The translations under genes were made by a program, and so were the position numbers. A DNA stretch of 34,680 bases from Leptospiraceae bacterium. Lineage in GTDB: Bacteria; Spirochaetota; Leptospiria; Leptospirales; Leptospiraceae. The DNA is taken from assembly GCA_947458405.1 (NCBI GenBank), contig CANGZW010000029.1, forward strand, positions 1 to 34,680, in the 5' to 3' direction. Below the pieces are notes generated by a model, which was given only the letters and a program-made list of their open reading frames with translations, ran no database searches and was not told the origin of the DNA. Shown here in pieces: positions 26,460-34,173 of this stretch. Numbering within the stretch: the stretch's first letter is position 1; each line of letters opens with the position of its first letter.

Positions 26460-27374
26460 TCAGATAGTAAATCCTAATACTTCTTTAATACACAAATAAT
26501 AATAACTGCATGGCATTACAATAAGCAAAGCATCTGCTAAATCTAAAACACCACCATGTCCGGGTACTACAGAAGCTGAATCTTTAATCTTAGCATCCCT
26601 TTTCATAGCAGACTCTGATAAATCTCCTATAACACTTATTACACTAAATATTGGTGTAAATAAAAAAAGCTCAGCATAGGAAAATGGAGGCATTACACCC
26701 GTGATCTTTTCAAAACTAAAAGTTACACCTATTGTATATATCAGGGCAGTAATCATACCCGTAATATATCCTTCCCATGTTTTTTTAGGGGATATTTTTA
26801 ATCCTGCGGGATGTCTTCCAAAAAATCTACCACCGAAATACGCTCCACCATCAGTAATAAATACAGTCCCTGAAACAATCCATATGTAATAAATACCATT
26901 CGTTTGTTGTAGAAGTTTGAAGAAATGTGCATTTGTAAGACCCAAATATATTGAGGCTATTACTGTTGTAGAGACTGATAGTATTGCACCTTCGAGGGGT
27001 CGTGTAATTAATTGTATTACAAAAGAGTGCACAAATAAAATAAAAATCAATGGTGTTATTAAATTAGCATCAGGGGGAATATACTTTAAAAATGATTTCA
27101 ATCCTTCTGGTATGGGGTTATGGGTTTGCACTTGGATAAATTGTAAATAGCTAACAAAAAATATCATAATTCCATAAAATAAAGCAATTTTAACGAAAGG
27201 TTTCCCTTCATCTCCTTTATCACTAAAAGAACAAAATTCAACTATTCCTAAATAAATAACACTAACACCAAGCAGGAATAGTTGAAAGTAATACCATCCT
27301 GAATAATGAAAACTAAATATAAAGAGAGGAACTAAAATCATTGCTGATATTAATCTTTTTAATGTTTCACCCAC
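26460..27374 (-). CDS. cdsA: phosphatidate cytidylyltransferase CdsA
   Basis: A 304-residue integral membrane protein with about seven to eight hydrophobic helices. It makes CDP-diacylglycerol from phosphatidic acid and CTP, the branch point of phospholipid synthesis. The signature is present as ESAMKRDAKIKDSASVVPGHGGVLDLADAL. The usual DR-x-x-D reads DLADA here, while the KRD, KD and GHGG elements are kept. ISPKKTWEGYITG is also typical. The GTG start (27374) overlaps the uppS stop by one base and has a strong GGAGG 6 nt upstream. Confidence 0.95.
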   Translation of the reverse strand: MGETLKRLISAMILVPLFIFSFHYSGWYYFQLFLLGVSVIYLGIVEFCSFSDKGDEGKPFVKIALFYGIMIFFVSYLQFIQVQTHNPIPEGLKSFLKYIPPDANLITPLIFILFVHSFVIQLITRPLEGAILSVSTTVIASIYLGLTNAHFFKLLQQTNGIYYIWIVSGTVFITDGGAYFGGRFFGRHPAGLKISPKKTWEGYITGMITALIYTIGVTFSFEKITGVMPPFSYAELFLFTPIFSVISVIGDLSESAMKRDAKIKDSASVVPGHGGVLDLADALLIVMPCSYYYLCIKEVLGFTI

Positions 27375-28081
27375 TATAGGCCTCCAAATTTACGAACCCT
27401 ATTATTGTACCATTCCAATGCGGTCATTAGGGCTTCCTTATTAAAATCAGGCCAAAGGGTATTTGTAAAATATATTTCTGCATATGCGATCTGCCAGAGC
27501 AAAAAATTAGAGATTCTTTGTTCCCCAGCAGTTCGGATCAAAAGATCCACTGGAGGCAGTGGATATGTATAAAGATTTTTTTCAATATCTTCAATTGTGA
27601 TCTCTTTTTCCAAAATTTCATTTAATTTAATTCTATTTTCTAATATTTTATTAAATGATTGAATAATTTCCTCATGTCCACCGTAATTAAGGCAAAAATT
27701 GAGATTTAATTTTGTATTATTTTTGGTTTCTTCGATCGCATTTTCAATTTTTTTATTACTTAGTATTGGAATTTTTGATTTTGCTCCTGAATGTAAAACA
27801 CGAATGCCCTTTTCCTTTATAAAAGTTAATCTATCTTCTATAAAAAAATTAAGCAATTCAAAGATGGCATTTATTTCTGAGATGGGTCGTTTCCAATTTT
27901 CTGTGGAAAATGCATAGAGGGAGATATTCTTGAGTCCGAGTTCTAAACTTATTTCAAGGAGTCTGTCAATAGCAAATGAGCCTTCTTTATGACCATCTTT
28001 TCGGGGAAGTCCTTTAGAAGTAGCCCATCTACCGTTGCCATCCATTATAATGGCAACATGTTCTGGAAGATTAGAAAACAT
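27374..28081 (-). CDS. uppS: isoprenyl transferase / undecaprenyl diphosphate synthase UppS
   Basis: 235 residues from ATG 28081. An in-frame TTG one codon upstream is less likely, because the ATG overlaps the frr stop as TGATG. UppS adds isopentenyl units in cis to farnesyl diphosphate to make the C55 cell-wall lipid carrier. HVAIIMDGNGRWATSKGLPR holds the catalytic Asp, then GHKEGSFAID, YAFSTENWKRP, NFCLNYGGHEEI, DLLIRTAGEQRISNFLLWQIAYAE and the final TLWPDF. All conserved regions are present. It works in series with dxs and dxr upstream and uppP downstream in the pathway. Confidence 0.98.
   Translation of the reverse strand: MFSNLPEHVAIIMDGNGRWATSKGLPRKDGHKEGSFAIDRLLEISLELGLKNISLYAFSTENWKRPISEINAIFELLNFFIEDRLTFIKEKGIRVLHSGAKSKIPILSNKKIENAIEETKNNTKLNLNFCLNYGGHEEIIQSFNKILENRIKLNEILEKEITIEDIEKNLYTYPLPPVDLLIRTAGEQRISNFLLWQIAYAEIYFTNTLWPDFNKEALMTALEWYNNRVRKFGGL
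27381..27385 (-). promoter_or_regulatory. Shine-Dalgarno for the cdsA GTG start
   Basis: GGAGG on the minus strand, within the last uppS codons (encoding Gly-Gly), 6 nt before GTG 27374. Confidence 0.8.
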
Positions 28082-28629
28082 CAAACAGTCTGAATTTCTT
28101 TTTCTTTTTGATCGGCAATTTCTGTAATTTTTAAAATATAACCATCTGTAACTTTTTGAATTTGATCGGAAATATTTTTCATTTCATCCTGAGATGCGTT
28201 TGCCATTTCTTTTTTTATATCATCCATTATATCTCTGCGAATATTACGAATAGCAACTTTCTTTTCCTCGGCTTTCTGCTTCACCACTTTTGAAAGTTCT
28301 TTTCTTCTTTCCCCAGTCAATTCAGGCAAAGGTATTCGTATTACAACTCCATCATTTGATGGGGTCAAACCCAGACCAGAACTTTGAATAGATTTTTCTA
28401 TGCTTTTGATAGTAGAACTGTCGTACGGCTTTATTACAATTAATCTCGGTTCAGGAGTGCTGATTGTTCCCATTTGATTCATGGGTGTCATTGCCCCGTA
28501 GTACTCAACTTTTATATCTTCCACCATAGCAGGATTGGCTCTTCCTGTTCTAACCTGAGAAAGATCTTTTTTAAAGACTTCAATGGTCTTTTCCATTTTT
28601 GTTTTAGTATTTAATATAAAATCACTCAC
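28081..28629 (-). CDS. frr: ribosome recycling factor Frr
   Basis: 182 residues (E. coli 185). With EF-G it splits the post-termination ribosome. Visible are [65 protein letters not shown] and the C-terminal coiled coil. The start is GTG (28629), overlapping the pyrH stop by 8 nt, with AGGTGG about 9 nt upstream. It is in the usual pyrH-frr-uppS order. Confidence 0.98.
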   Translation of the reverse strand: MSDFILNTKTKMEKTIEVFKKDLSQVRTGRANPAMVEDIKVEYYGAMTPMNQMGTISTPEPRLIVIKPYDSSTIKSIEKSIQSSGLGLTPSNDGVVIRIPLPELTGERRKELSKVVKQKAEEKKVAIRNIRRDIMDDIKKEMANASQDEMKNISDQIQKVTDGYILKITEIADQKEKEIQTV

Positions 28630-29383
28630 CTTCTATTTCCACCTCTTCAGAATTTGAGATCAATGTTCCGATTTTTTTACCTTCGATTAAATCCTTTAAA
28701 TTCCCTTTTTTAAAAATATCAAAAACTATGATAGGCATATCATTTTCCATACATAGACTCAATGCGGTTTGATCCATAACTTTTAATCTATTTTTTATGG
28801 ACTCACTAAAGGATATTTGCAAGTATCTTTTTGCGGACTTATCTTTTTTGGGATCGGAAGTATAAACACCGTCCACTTTTGTAGCTTTTAATATTACATC
28901 ACAACCCACTTCAACTGCTCTTAGGCTAGCCGTAGTATCTGTAGTAAAGTATGGATTTCCGGTGCCGCCGGCAAATATAACTACACGCATTTTTTCTAAA
29001 TGGCGAACTGCCCTTCTTCGAATGTATGGTTCAGCAATTGAGTTGATTTCGATAGCGGACTGAACTCTTGTAAAGAGTCCAACTTTTTCGCAGGCCGCCT
29101 GTAGGGCGAGTCCATTCATGATAGTTGCCAACATACCCATGTAATCGGCTGTTGCTCTATCAATCCCTGTTTCTACACCTTTGACACCCCTAAATATATT
29201 TCCACCGCCAATTACAATGGCAATTTCAATATTTTGCTTGTGGATCTCCAAAATTTCTTTGGCAAGAGAGCTTATTCTCTCACCATCGATTCCATATTCA
29301 CCTTCTCCGGCTAATGCCTCACCAGAAAGTTTAATTAATATTCGCTTAAACGGATTTTTTCTCTTGGTAGGGTCCTCATCCAC
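28622..29383 (-). CDS. pyrH: uridylate kinase PyrH
   Basis: 253 residues. Phosphorylates UMP to UDP; the bacterial type belongs to the amino-acid-kinase fold. Motifs are [73 protein letters not shown] and [13 protein letters not shown]. The N-terminus has about 12 extra residues before the usual KRILLKLSGE. The start is GTG 29383, because no in-frame ATG occurs near and GAGG lies about 10 nt upstream. It overlaps tsf by 8 nt. Confidence 0.98.
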   Translation of the reverse strand: MDEDPTKRKNPFKRILIKLSGEALAGEGEYGIDGERISSLAKEILEIHKQNIEIAIVIGGGNIFRGVKGVETGIDRATADYMGMLATIMNGLALQAACEKVGLFTRVQSAIEINSIAEPYIRRRAVRHLEKMRVVIFAGGTGNPYFTTDTTASLRAVEVGCDVILKATKVDGVYTSDPKKDKSAKRYLQISFSESIKNRLKVMDQTALSLCMENDMPIIVFDIFKKGNLKDLIEGKKIGTLISNSEEVEIEGE

Positions 29384-29969
29384 CGATTTGATACCTCGTG
29401 AATTTTCCTATAGTGATATTTTCTCCAAATTTTGCTATAAATTCAGAAATCATCTCTCTAATTATTTTTTTATTGTCTTTAATATGAATTTGCTCTAAAA
29501 GACAAACTTCAGTGTAGTAACTATTCAGCTTACCGGGGATAATTTTATCAATTTGCTCGGGCTTTTTTCCCTGTTCAATCAATTGGGATCTTAAAATAGA
29601 AGATTCCTTTTCGATAATATCCGCTGGAACAGATTCTTTTGTAATATACAGGGGAGCAGATGCAGCAATTTGTAAGCAAAGCTCTCTCCCCAGTTCCTCA
29701 AAAGATTCATTTTTAGCAACAAAGTCTGTTTCGCAATTCAATTCCAAGAGAACTCCAATTTTTCCATTGGAGTGAATATAGGAGACAATTCTTCCTTCTT
29801 TAGTTTCCTTATCTCCCCTCTTAGCCGCTTTTGCGAGACCTTTTTCTCTGAGAAAATCCATTGATTTTTCAATATTTCCGCCGTTTTCCTGGAGTGCTTT
29901 TTTGCAGTCCAGCATACCGGCTCCGGTACGCTCGCGTAATTCTTTGATTAAATCTGTGCTAATTTCCAA
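29376..29969 (-). CDS. tsf: elongation factor Ts (short type)
   Basis: 197 residues. The guanine nucleotide exchange factor for EF-Tu. It has the N-terminal UBA-like module ([19 protein letters not shown]), then a single core with [23 protein letters not shown]-like [13 protein letters not shown] and the C-terminal helix pair with FTRYQIGG. E. coli EF-Ts is 283 residues; this is the short form known from several phyla, not a truncation, because the ends match. The start is TTG 29969, with GAGG 7 nt upstream at the very end of rpsB. Confidence 0.97.
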   Translation of the reverse strand: MEISTDLIKELRERTGAGMLDCKKALQENGGNIEKSMDFLREKGLAKAAKRGDKETKEGRIVSYIHSNGKIGVLLELNCETDFVAKNESFEELGRELCLQIAASAPLYITKESVPADIIEKESSILRSQLIEQGKKPEQIDKIIPGKLNSYYTEVCLLEQIHIKDNKKIIREMISEFIAKFGENITIGKFTRYQIGG

Positions 29970-29971
29970 AA

Positions 29972-30913
29972 TTATTCCTCACTTGGTTTTGCTACTGCAG
30001 GTGCAGGCACTACTACAGGTGCTGCTGAAGGGGTTTCCGATGTGGTTACAGCAGGTGCTACTGCGGCATCGGTTGTTGTTCCGGGTTTTGGTCCTGTAAA
30101 TTCTTTTGAAAATGTAGAATCATCATCTTCTATGAATCTTCCCATTTCATCGTATTCACCCCGATAGTTCATATTATTGATATCTTCTTCATCCATTTCA
30201 TCACTAAACTTGGGTTGAACCACTTCTCCACCCGTTCCCTCTATGACTGCATTCGCCATAGTTTCGAGAAAAAGTGTAATGGCTCGAATTGCATCATCAT
30301 TGCCTGGAATGGCATAGTCAATCATCTCGGGATCACAATTTGTATCTATCACTGCAAATACTTTTAATCCTAATGACTTGGCTTCTTTTACAGCAATTTC
30401 TTCTTTTTTCGGATCAATTACAAATAGAATATCAGGAACACCATTCATATCTTTGATTCCACCAAGAGTTTTTCTAAGTTTTTCCAGCTCTCTTTGGAGA
30501 CCCAATTGTTCTTTTTTGGTTCTGGCTTCTTGCTCAAAGGAATTATTTTCAAGCATTTGTTCCAATCTTTTAAGTCTGGCAATGCTCTTTTTCACTGTAT
30601 TCCAGTTGGTAAGTAATCCTCCCAACCATCGATTGGAAACATAATACATTCCACAACGTTTTGCTTCTCTCTCGATAGCACCCCTAGCTTGTTTTTTGGT
30701 TCCCACAAAGAGAACTTTTTTGCCATTGGAAGAGTATTTTTTCAAAGCATCATAGGCCTCTTTGGCTTTTTGAACTGTTTTTTGCAGATCAATGATGTGA
30801 ATCCCATTTCTGGCTGTAAAAACATAAGGTGCCATCTTAGGATTCCATTTTCTGGTCTGGTGTCCGAAGTGAACTCCTGCTTCGAGGAGATTTTTCATGG
30901 AAATAACTGACAT
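29972..30913 (-). CDS. rpsB: ribosomal protein S2 with long C-terminal extension
   Basis: 313 residues; the usual S2 is 230-260. The core is standard: [97 protein letters not shown]. After about residue 235 comes an acidic segment ([15 protein letters not shown]) and then a Pro/Ala/Val/Thr-rich low-complexity tail to SEE. S2 sits on the small subunit near S1. The role of the tail is unknown. The ATG has GGGG 5 nt upstream. The gene begins 2 nt after the DUF4321-like gene, so no private promoter fits in the gap. Confidence 0.97.
   Translation of the reverse strand: MSVISMKNLLEAGVHFGHQTRKWNPKMAPYVFTARNGIHIIDLQKTVQKAKEAYDALKKYSSNGKKVLFVGTKKQARGAIEREAKRCGMYYVSNRWLGGLLTNWNTVKKSIARLKRLEQMLENNSFEQEARTKKEQLGLQRELEKLRKTLGGIKDMNGVPDILFVIDPKKEEIAVKEAKSLGLKVFAVIDTNCDPEMIDYAIPGNDDAIRAITLFLETMANAVIEGTGGEVVQPKFSDEMDEEDINNMNYRGEYDEMGRFIEDDDSTFSKEFTGPKPGTTTDAAVAPAVTTSETPSAAPVVVPAPAVAKPSEE
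29977..29980 (-). promoter_or_regulatory. Shine-Dalgarno for the tsf TTG start
   Basis: GAGG on the minus strand inside the last rpsB codons, 7 nt before TTG 29969. It fixes the start of a highly expressed gene at TTG. Confidence 0.75.
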
Positions 30914-30915
30914 AT

Positions 30916-31146
30916 TTACCCCTTTTTTATCACGAGATATCCCGATACCACAAGTCCAACTAGACTTGCAGGGGTGATTTGTATCTCGATCTTAATAATG
31001 TAGAACTCTATAAATAAGGCTTCTTTCAAAAGATTGGCTCCTAATAGATGAACTCCAAAGATTTTATCCAATAAAACCCCGGAAACTGCACCGATTAAAA
31101 GTCCCAAACCAATTGCGAGGAGGAATTTTGATACTGAAATGTTCAT
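30916..31146 (-). CDS. small two-helix membrane protein, DUF4321-like
   Basis: 76 residues. A transmembrane helix at about 7-28 ([23 protein letters not shown]), a middle amphipathic part ([19 protein letters not shown]) and a second helix at about 57-73 ([14 protein letters not shown]) ending in KKG. The layout and the '[20 protein letters not shown]' end resemble DUF4321 proteins, whose function is not known. ATG has GGGG about 5 nt upstream. It sits between bactofilin and rpsB with 84- and 2-nt gaps. Confidence 0.7.
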   Translation of the reverse strand: MNISVSKFLLAIGLGLLIGAVSGVLLDKIFGVHLLGANLLKEALFIEFYIIKIEIQITPASLVGLVVSGYLVIKKG

Positions 31147-31230
31147 TCCTACCCCAGCTTAAATTAAATTGTTCCCAAAGACCATCTCATTGGAGAAAGC
31201 CATTCCGTCAAATTGAAAATAGCTATCTTC

Positions 31231-31593
31231 CTATTCGGACTGTATCATTTCGCAATTGCCATCAAAAATAACACCATCAGCAATTTGCAATTTAGCTGTT
31301 TTTATGTTTCCATTCACTTTTCCCGTGGAAAGCATCTCCAGTCTATCAGTTGCTATTACATTTCCTGTAACCTGTCCTCCCACAACAACTGTGTGAGCTT
31401 TAATATTTGCTTTTACATTTGCCGTTTCACTGATCAATAGAAAACCATCTGAGATGATCTCTCCATTGAATTCTCCCGCAATCTGAAGGGGTTTTTTAAA
31501 GGTTAAGGTTCCGGTTAGAGATGTTTCTCTTCCTAGAATGGTTGAAATCTTACCATGCTCGGTGACCATAAATTGATTTGATTTTTTGGACAT
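31231..31593 (-). CDS. bactofilin (DUF583)
   Basis: 120 residues. Bactofilins are beta-helix proteins that polymerise without nucleotide into cytoskeletal filaments. The single domain has repeating strands: STILGRETSLTGTLTFKKPLQIAGEFNGEI, then LLISETANVKANIKAHTVVVGGQVTGNVIATDRLEMLSTGKVNGNI. Short, disordered termini are typical. It starts at ATG one base after the stop of the small TPR gene, so it is probably translated from the same message. An 84-nt gap follows, the largest in this chain. A role in cell shape or curvature is known for some relatives; here it is inferred. Confidence 0.93.
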   Translation of the reverse strand: MSKKSNQFMVTEHGKISTILGRETSLTGTLTFKKPLQIAGEFNGEIISDGFLLISETANVKANIKAHTVVVGGQVTGNVIATDRLEMLSTGKVNGNIKTAKLQIADGVIFDGNCEMIQSE

Positions 31594-31594
31594 T

Positions 31595-31813
31595 TTATTT
31601 TGTCTTCATTACATAAACACCATCCCAATTGCTGGGTGGATCTAGAATGAACTCCTTACAACGTTTAATATATACCTGCGTGGGACCATCTGTCGGAATG
31701 ATTTCCAATGCTTTTTCAAATTCGACAAGGGCAGACTTAAACTCAGCCTTTTTATATTTTTTGAGCCCTTCATTGTAAAACTTTAATAGCTCTAACATTT
31801 CCCCTGAAATCAT
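31595..31813 (-). CDS. orphan TPR-like 'cyclase tail' protein
   Basis: A 72-residue soluble protein. One TPR-like helical hairpin (FYNEGLKKYKKAEFKSALVEFEKALEIIP) is followed by DGPTQVYIKRCKEF, DPPSNWDGVYVMKTK. From memory, this same block ends many bacterial class III adenylate cyclases of the CHASE2 type, after the catalytic domain. Here it stands alone: an in-frame TGA (31826-31828) lies five codons upstream of the ATG, so it is not the end of a longer frame. Neither cyclase in this window carries such a tail. It lies between acpS (37 nt) and bactofilin (1 nt). The start could also be the Met at residue 6. Function unknown. Confidence 0.8.
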   Translation of the reverse strand: MISGEMLELLKFYNEGLKKYKKAEFKSALVEFEKALEIIPTDGPTQVYIKRCKEFILDPPSNWDGVYVMKTK

Positions 31814-31850
31814 ATTTCTTTTGGATCAGTCCTCAATTAAAATTATGATA

Positions 31851-32231
31851 CTATTTTTCATATAAAATTACAACAGCTCCAGAGACTGTATCCGTGTGGG
31901 TTACGGAAACCGAATGCTCTGAAAAACCCTGAGACAAGTAAAACTCTTTTGCTTTTCCAAACAAGGAAAGTTTTTTTTTCCCGAAATTAGAACCGGAAAG
32001 CTCAATTTCTCGAAAATCAATGGATACCCCATCAGGCAAATCAATGGCTTTAATAAATGCCTCTTTGCATGAAAATCGAGCGGAGAGATGGGGGATGGGA
32101 TCTTTTTTGTTCATACAATATTCTATTTCGGAAGGGGTAAAAACTTTTTCTAAAAATCTGTCCCCAAATTTATCAAGGGCTTCTTTTATTCGACTGTTTT
32201 CTATGAGATCATTTCCAACATTTATTTTCAT
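31851..32231 (-). CDS. acpS: holo-[acyl-carrier-protein] synthase AcpS
   Basis: 126 residues. Transfers 4'-phosphopantetheine from CoA to acyl carrier protein. The magnesium-binding NDLIENSRI (usually G-T/I-D) is near residue 7 and the second motif ARFSCKEAFIKA near residue 52. VSVTHTDTVSGAVVI matches the C-terminal SxSH-like strand. The length is normal. The ATG overlaps the ybbR stop (ATGA). Confidence 0.95.
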   Translation of the reverse strand: MKINVGNDLIENSRIKEALDKFGDRFLEKVFTPSEIEYCMNKKDPIPHLSARFSCKEAFIKAIDLPDGVSIDFREIELSGSNFGKKKLSLFGKAKEFYLSQGFSEHSVSVTHTDTVSGAVVILYEK

Positions 32232-33319
32232 GGGTAACGTGGATCTTCCTTAGGAGAGTCCGGCCAAATTATATCATCAAAGGCGGGATCATCCTGTAGT
32301 CTATTCTCATCATAGTCTTTTTGTTTTATTCTATATTGTATAGTAACTTTTTCAGGTATCACAGAAAGTATCTCAATCGATTTTAAATTATTGGATTTTG
32401 TTACCCTCACTTTTCCACTGACGGGTAGATTATTGGGGATGATTTTTTTTGTGCGGAAGTCATAAGAATAATTACAGGGAACTGTAGCTTTAATTCCTTG
32501 AAAAATTTCTATATTATTGAATGGGGTAGATGAATTAAATTTAATTGATACCTCATCCTGTGATAGTATTGCAATGAGATTATCATTTTTACCCTCACAA
32601 CGTAGAGGAATTCCCCCAAAAATTTGCTCACCAGTTCCACTAGAGACACGAAGTATGTTAATTCTAAGTTGATAATCCCTAATTCCTCCTATGATTGTAA
32701 TACCTTTGGGAGGTTCGAGGGGTCGAAGACTTTGGATTGAGGACTCTTTTGTATTACCTAAATTAACTTTTCCTAAAGAATATTTGGAAATTGTATCCAG
32801 AATTTCTTTTGTTCCACTCAATGTTATCATATTCGGTTTAATCGAGTAGGATGTTTTTACTAAATTGGGAGGAAGATCCCCTTCAAAATTTACATCTACG
32901 GGAACACTCTTAGAAAAAGAATGTTCAACATTTACAGGAATGGTCTCATTTTCCGGAACAACTTTTATTCGGGGAGAAGTCCCCCAAAATTTTTTGACTT
33001 CAATAATATTCTCTCCCACTCTTAAGTCATTTTGGTCTATGGTGACTTTTAAAAATTGAGAATGATAATTAACGAGATCTTTAAATCCTTCTACCTTAAC
33101 TTTTAGGGTTTTGGGATTATTTTTTCCATAGATAAAGGAAGCTGAAAGACGGGGATATTCGATGGGAACTTCTATTGTTTTGACTGTCAATTTTGATGCT
33201 TGTAAATTTAAATAGAATATTGCAGCAACAACGAAGGATAAGACTTTAGCAATCCAATTATGAAAAATAATTTTTAATATAAATTTTAGACCCGATGAAA
33301 TCTTAGATAAAAAACTCAA
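32228..33319 (-). CDS. cdaR: YbbR-domain protein CdaR, regulator of CdaA
   Basis: 363 residues. An N-terminal transmembrane helix (about 23-41, WIAKVLSFVVAAIFYLNL) is followed by several YbbR repeats: TVKTIEVPIEYPRL, VKVEGFKDLVNY, HSFSKSVPVDVNFEGDLPPNLV, MITLSGTKEILDTISKYSLGKVNLG, and a third set ending VRVTKSNNLKSIEILSVIPEKVTIQY. The C-terminal tail is acidic and Pro-rich. In Firmicutes CdaR binds and modulates the diadenylate cyclase CdaA. The TTG start overlaps the cdaA stop as TTGA, with GAGG 7 nt upstream. Confidence 0.9.
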   Translation of the reverse strand: MSFLSKISSGLKFILKIIFHNWIAKVLSFVVAAIFYLNLQASKLTVKTIEVPIEYPRLSASFIYGKNNPKTLKVKVEGFKDLVNYHSQFLKVTIDQNDLRVGENIIEVKKFWGTSPRIKVVPENETIPVNVEHSFSKSVPVDVNFEGDLPPNLVKTSYSIKPNMITLSGTKEILDTISKYSLGKVNLGNTKESSIQSLRPLEPPKGITIIGGIRDYQLRINILRVSSGTGEQIFGGIPLRCEGKNDNLIAILSQDEVSIKFNSSTPFNNIEIFQGIKATVPCNYSYDFRTKKIIPNNLPVSGKVRVTKSNNLKSIEILSVIPEKVTIQYRIKQKDYDENRLQDDPAFDDIIWPDSPKEDPRYP

Positions 33320-34170
33320 ATCAATTCCTCAACTTTTTTGATAGATTGATTTTTAGATTCATCATTATTACTGCTTTGATTTGATTTAACCCTTGCCTGT
33401 AAATAAGTAAGTAATAATGTTTTTAATTCAAAGGGCTTGATAGGATGAATCATTTCTCCATTAAAACAAATAGAAATTTCTCCCCTTTCTTCCGAGGTCA
33501 CTATGATCACTGCGTCCGTTTCTTCGCTAAGACCGAGAGCTGATCTGTGTCTTGCGCCCATAGTTGCGGCTCTTTCTAAATTATCACTTAAGGGTAAGTA
33601 GGAGGAGGCAGAGGCAATTCTATTTTGTTCAATGATTACTGCACCATCATGGAGGGGAGAATTTTTTTTGAATATAGTTAAAATAAGGCTCGAGGAGACA
33701 ATAGCATCCAACTGTACTGATCTTTCTACTATATCTCTTAAACTAATATCTTTAGTTATTGCAATGATGGCTCCCGTTTTGGAGTTTGCCATTGTCTTTA
33801 CGGCATCTACTATCTCATCTAATTCAAAACTGGGCTTCATTAAAAATATTTTAATTAGTTTTGATTTTGTAAAATCCGAAAATACCCTTCGCAGTTCAGG
33901 CTGAAGTAATACAATAACAAGAAATAATAATGCAGGTCTAAAACTATCTATTAACCAATCCAATAATTCTAATTCATAATAAGAACTGACAGCTCCTAAT
34001 AATAGTATCACACCAAGACCGATAAATAATTGCAATGCTCTAGTTTTACGTAGAGTAATGTATAAAAAGTAAAAAATTACACTTACAATAAATATATCAA
34101 TGAATGTTCTATTAAAGGAAATATTATAAAAATCTAGATAAAATATATTTCTTAGATTGTCTAAATCCAA
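33316..34170 (-). CDS. cdaA: diadenylate cyclase CdaA (c-di-AMP synthase)
   Basis: 284 residues. Three transmembrane helices at the N-terminus (about 22-100) precede the DisA_N/DAC domain, which condenses two ATP into c-di-AMP. The catalytic motifs are present: SPLHDGAVII (DGA) and GARHRSALGLSEETDAVIIVTSEE (RHR). The usual GTRHRAA reads GARHRSA. A Ser/Asn/Lys-rich tail follows. The start is TTG 34170 with GGGG about 9 nt upstream and 3 nt after the dapB stop. Pairing with cdaR matches the Firmicutes arrangement; glmM is absent. c-di-AMP typically controls potassium and osmolyte balance and the cell wall. Confidence 0.96.
   Translation of the reverse strand: MDLDNLRNIFYLDFYNISFNRTFIDIFIVSVIFYFLYITLRKTRALQLFIGLGVILLLGAVSSYYELELLDWLIDSFRPALLFLVIVLLQPELRRVFSDFTKSKLIKIFLMKPSFELDEIVDAVKTMANSKTGAIIAITKDISLRDIVERSVQLDAIVSSSLILTIFKKNSPLHDGAVIIEQNRIASASSYLPLSDNLERAATMGARHRSALGLSEETDAVIIVTSEERGEISICFNGEMIHPIKPFELKTLLLTYLQARVKSNQSSNNDESKNQSIKKVEELI
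33327..33330 (-). promoter_or_regulatory. Shine-Dalgarno for the cdaR TTG start
   Basis: GAGG on the minus strand, 7 nt before TTG 33319, inside the cdaA end. It indicates cdaA-cdaR coupling. Confidence 0.75.
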
Positions 34171-34173
34171 TTT

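Noticed and set aside
29376-29969. tsf as a truncated gene because it is about 85 residues shorter than in E. coli
   Set aside because: Both ends match the known short EF-Ts form and pyrH coupling is normal.
29902-30099. Plus-strand Leu/Val-rich frame opposite the rpsB tail
   Set aside because: It is the antisense reading of the low-complexity Pro/Ala codons of rpsB, with no ribosome site and no domain.
31147-31230. Promoter for rpsB in the 84-nt gap after bactofilin
   Set aside because: A TTGACG can be read on the minus strand, but no reasonable -10 box lies 16-18 nt from it.
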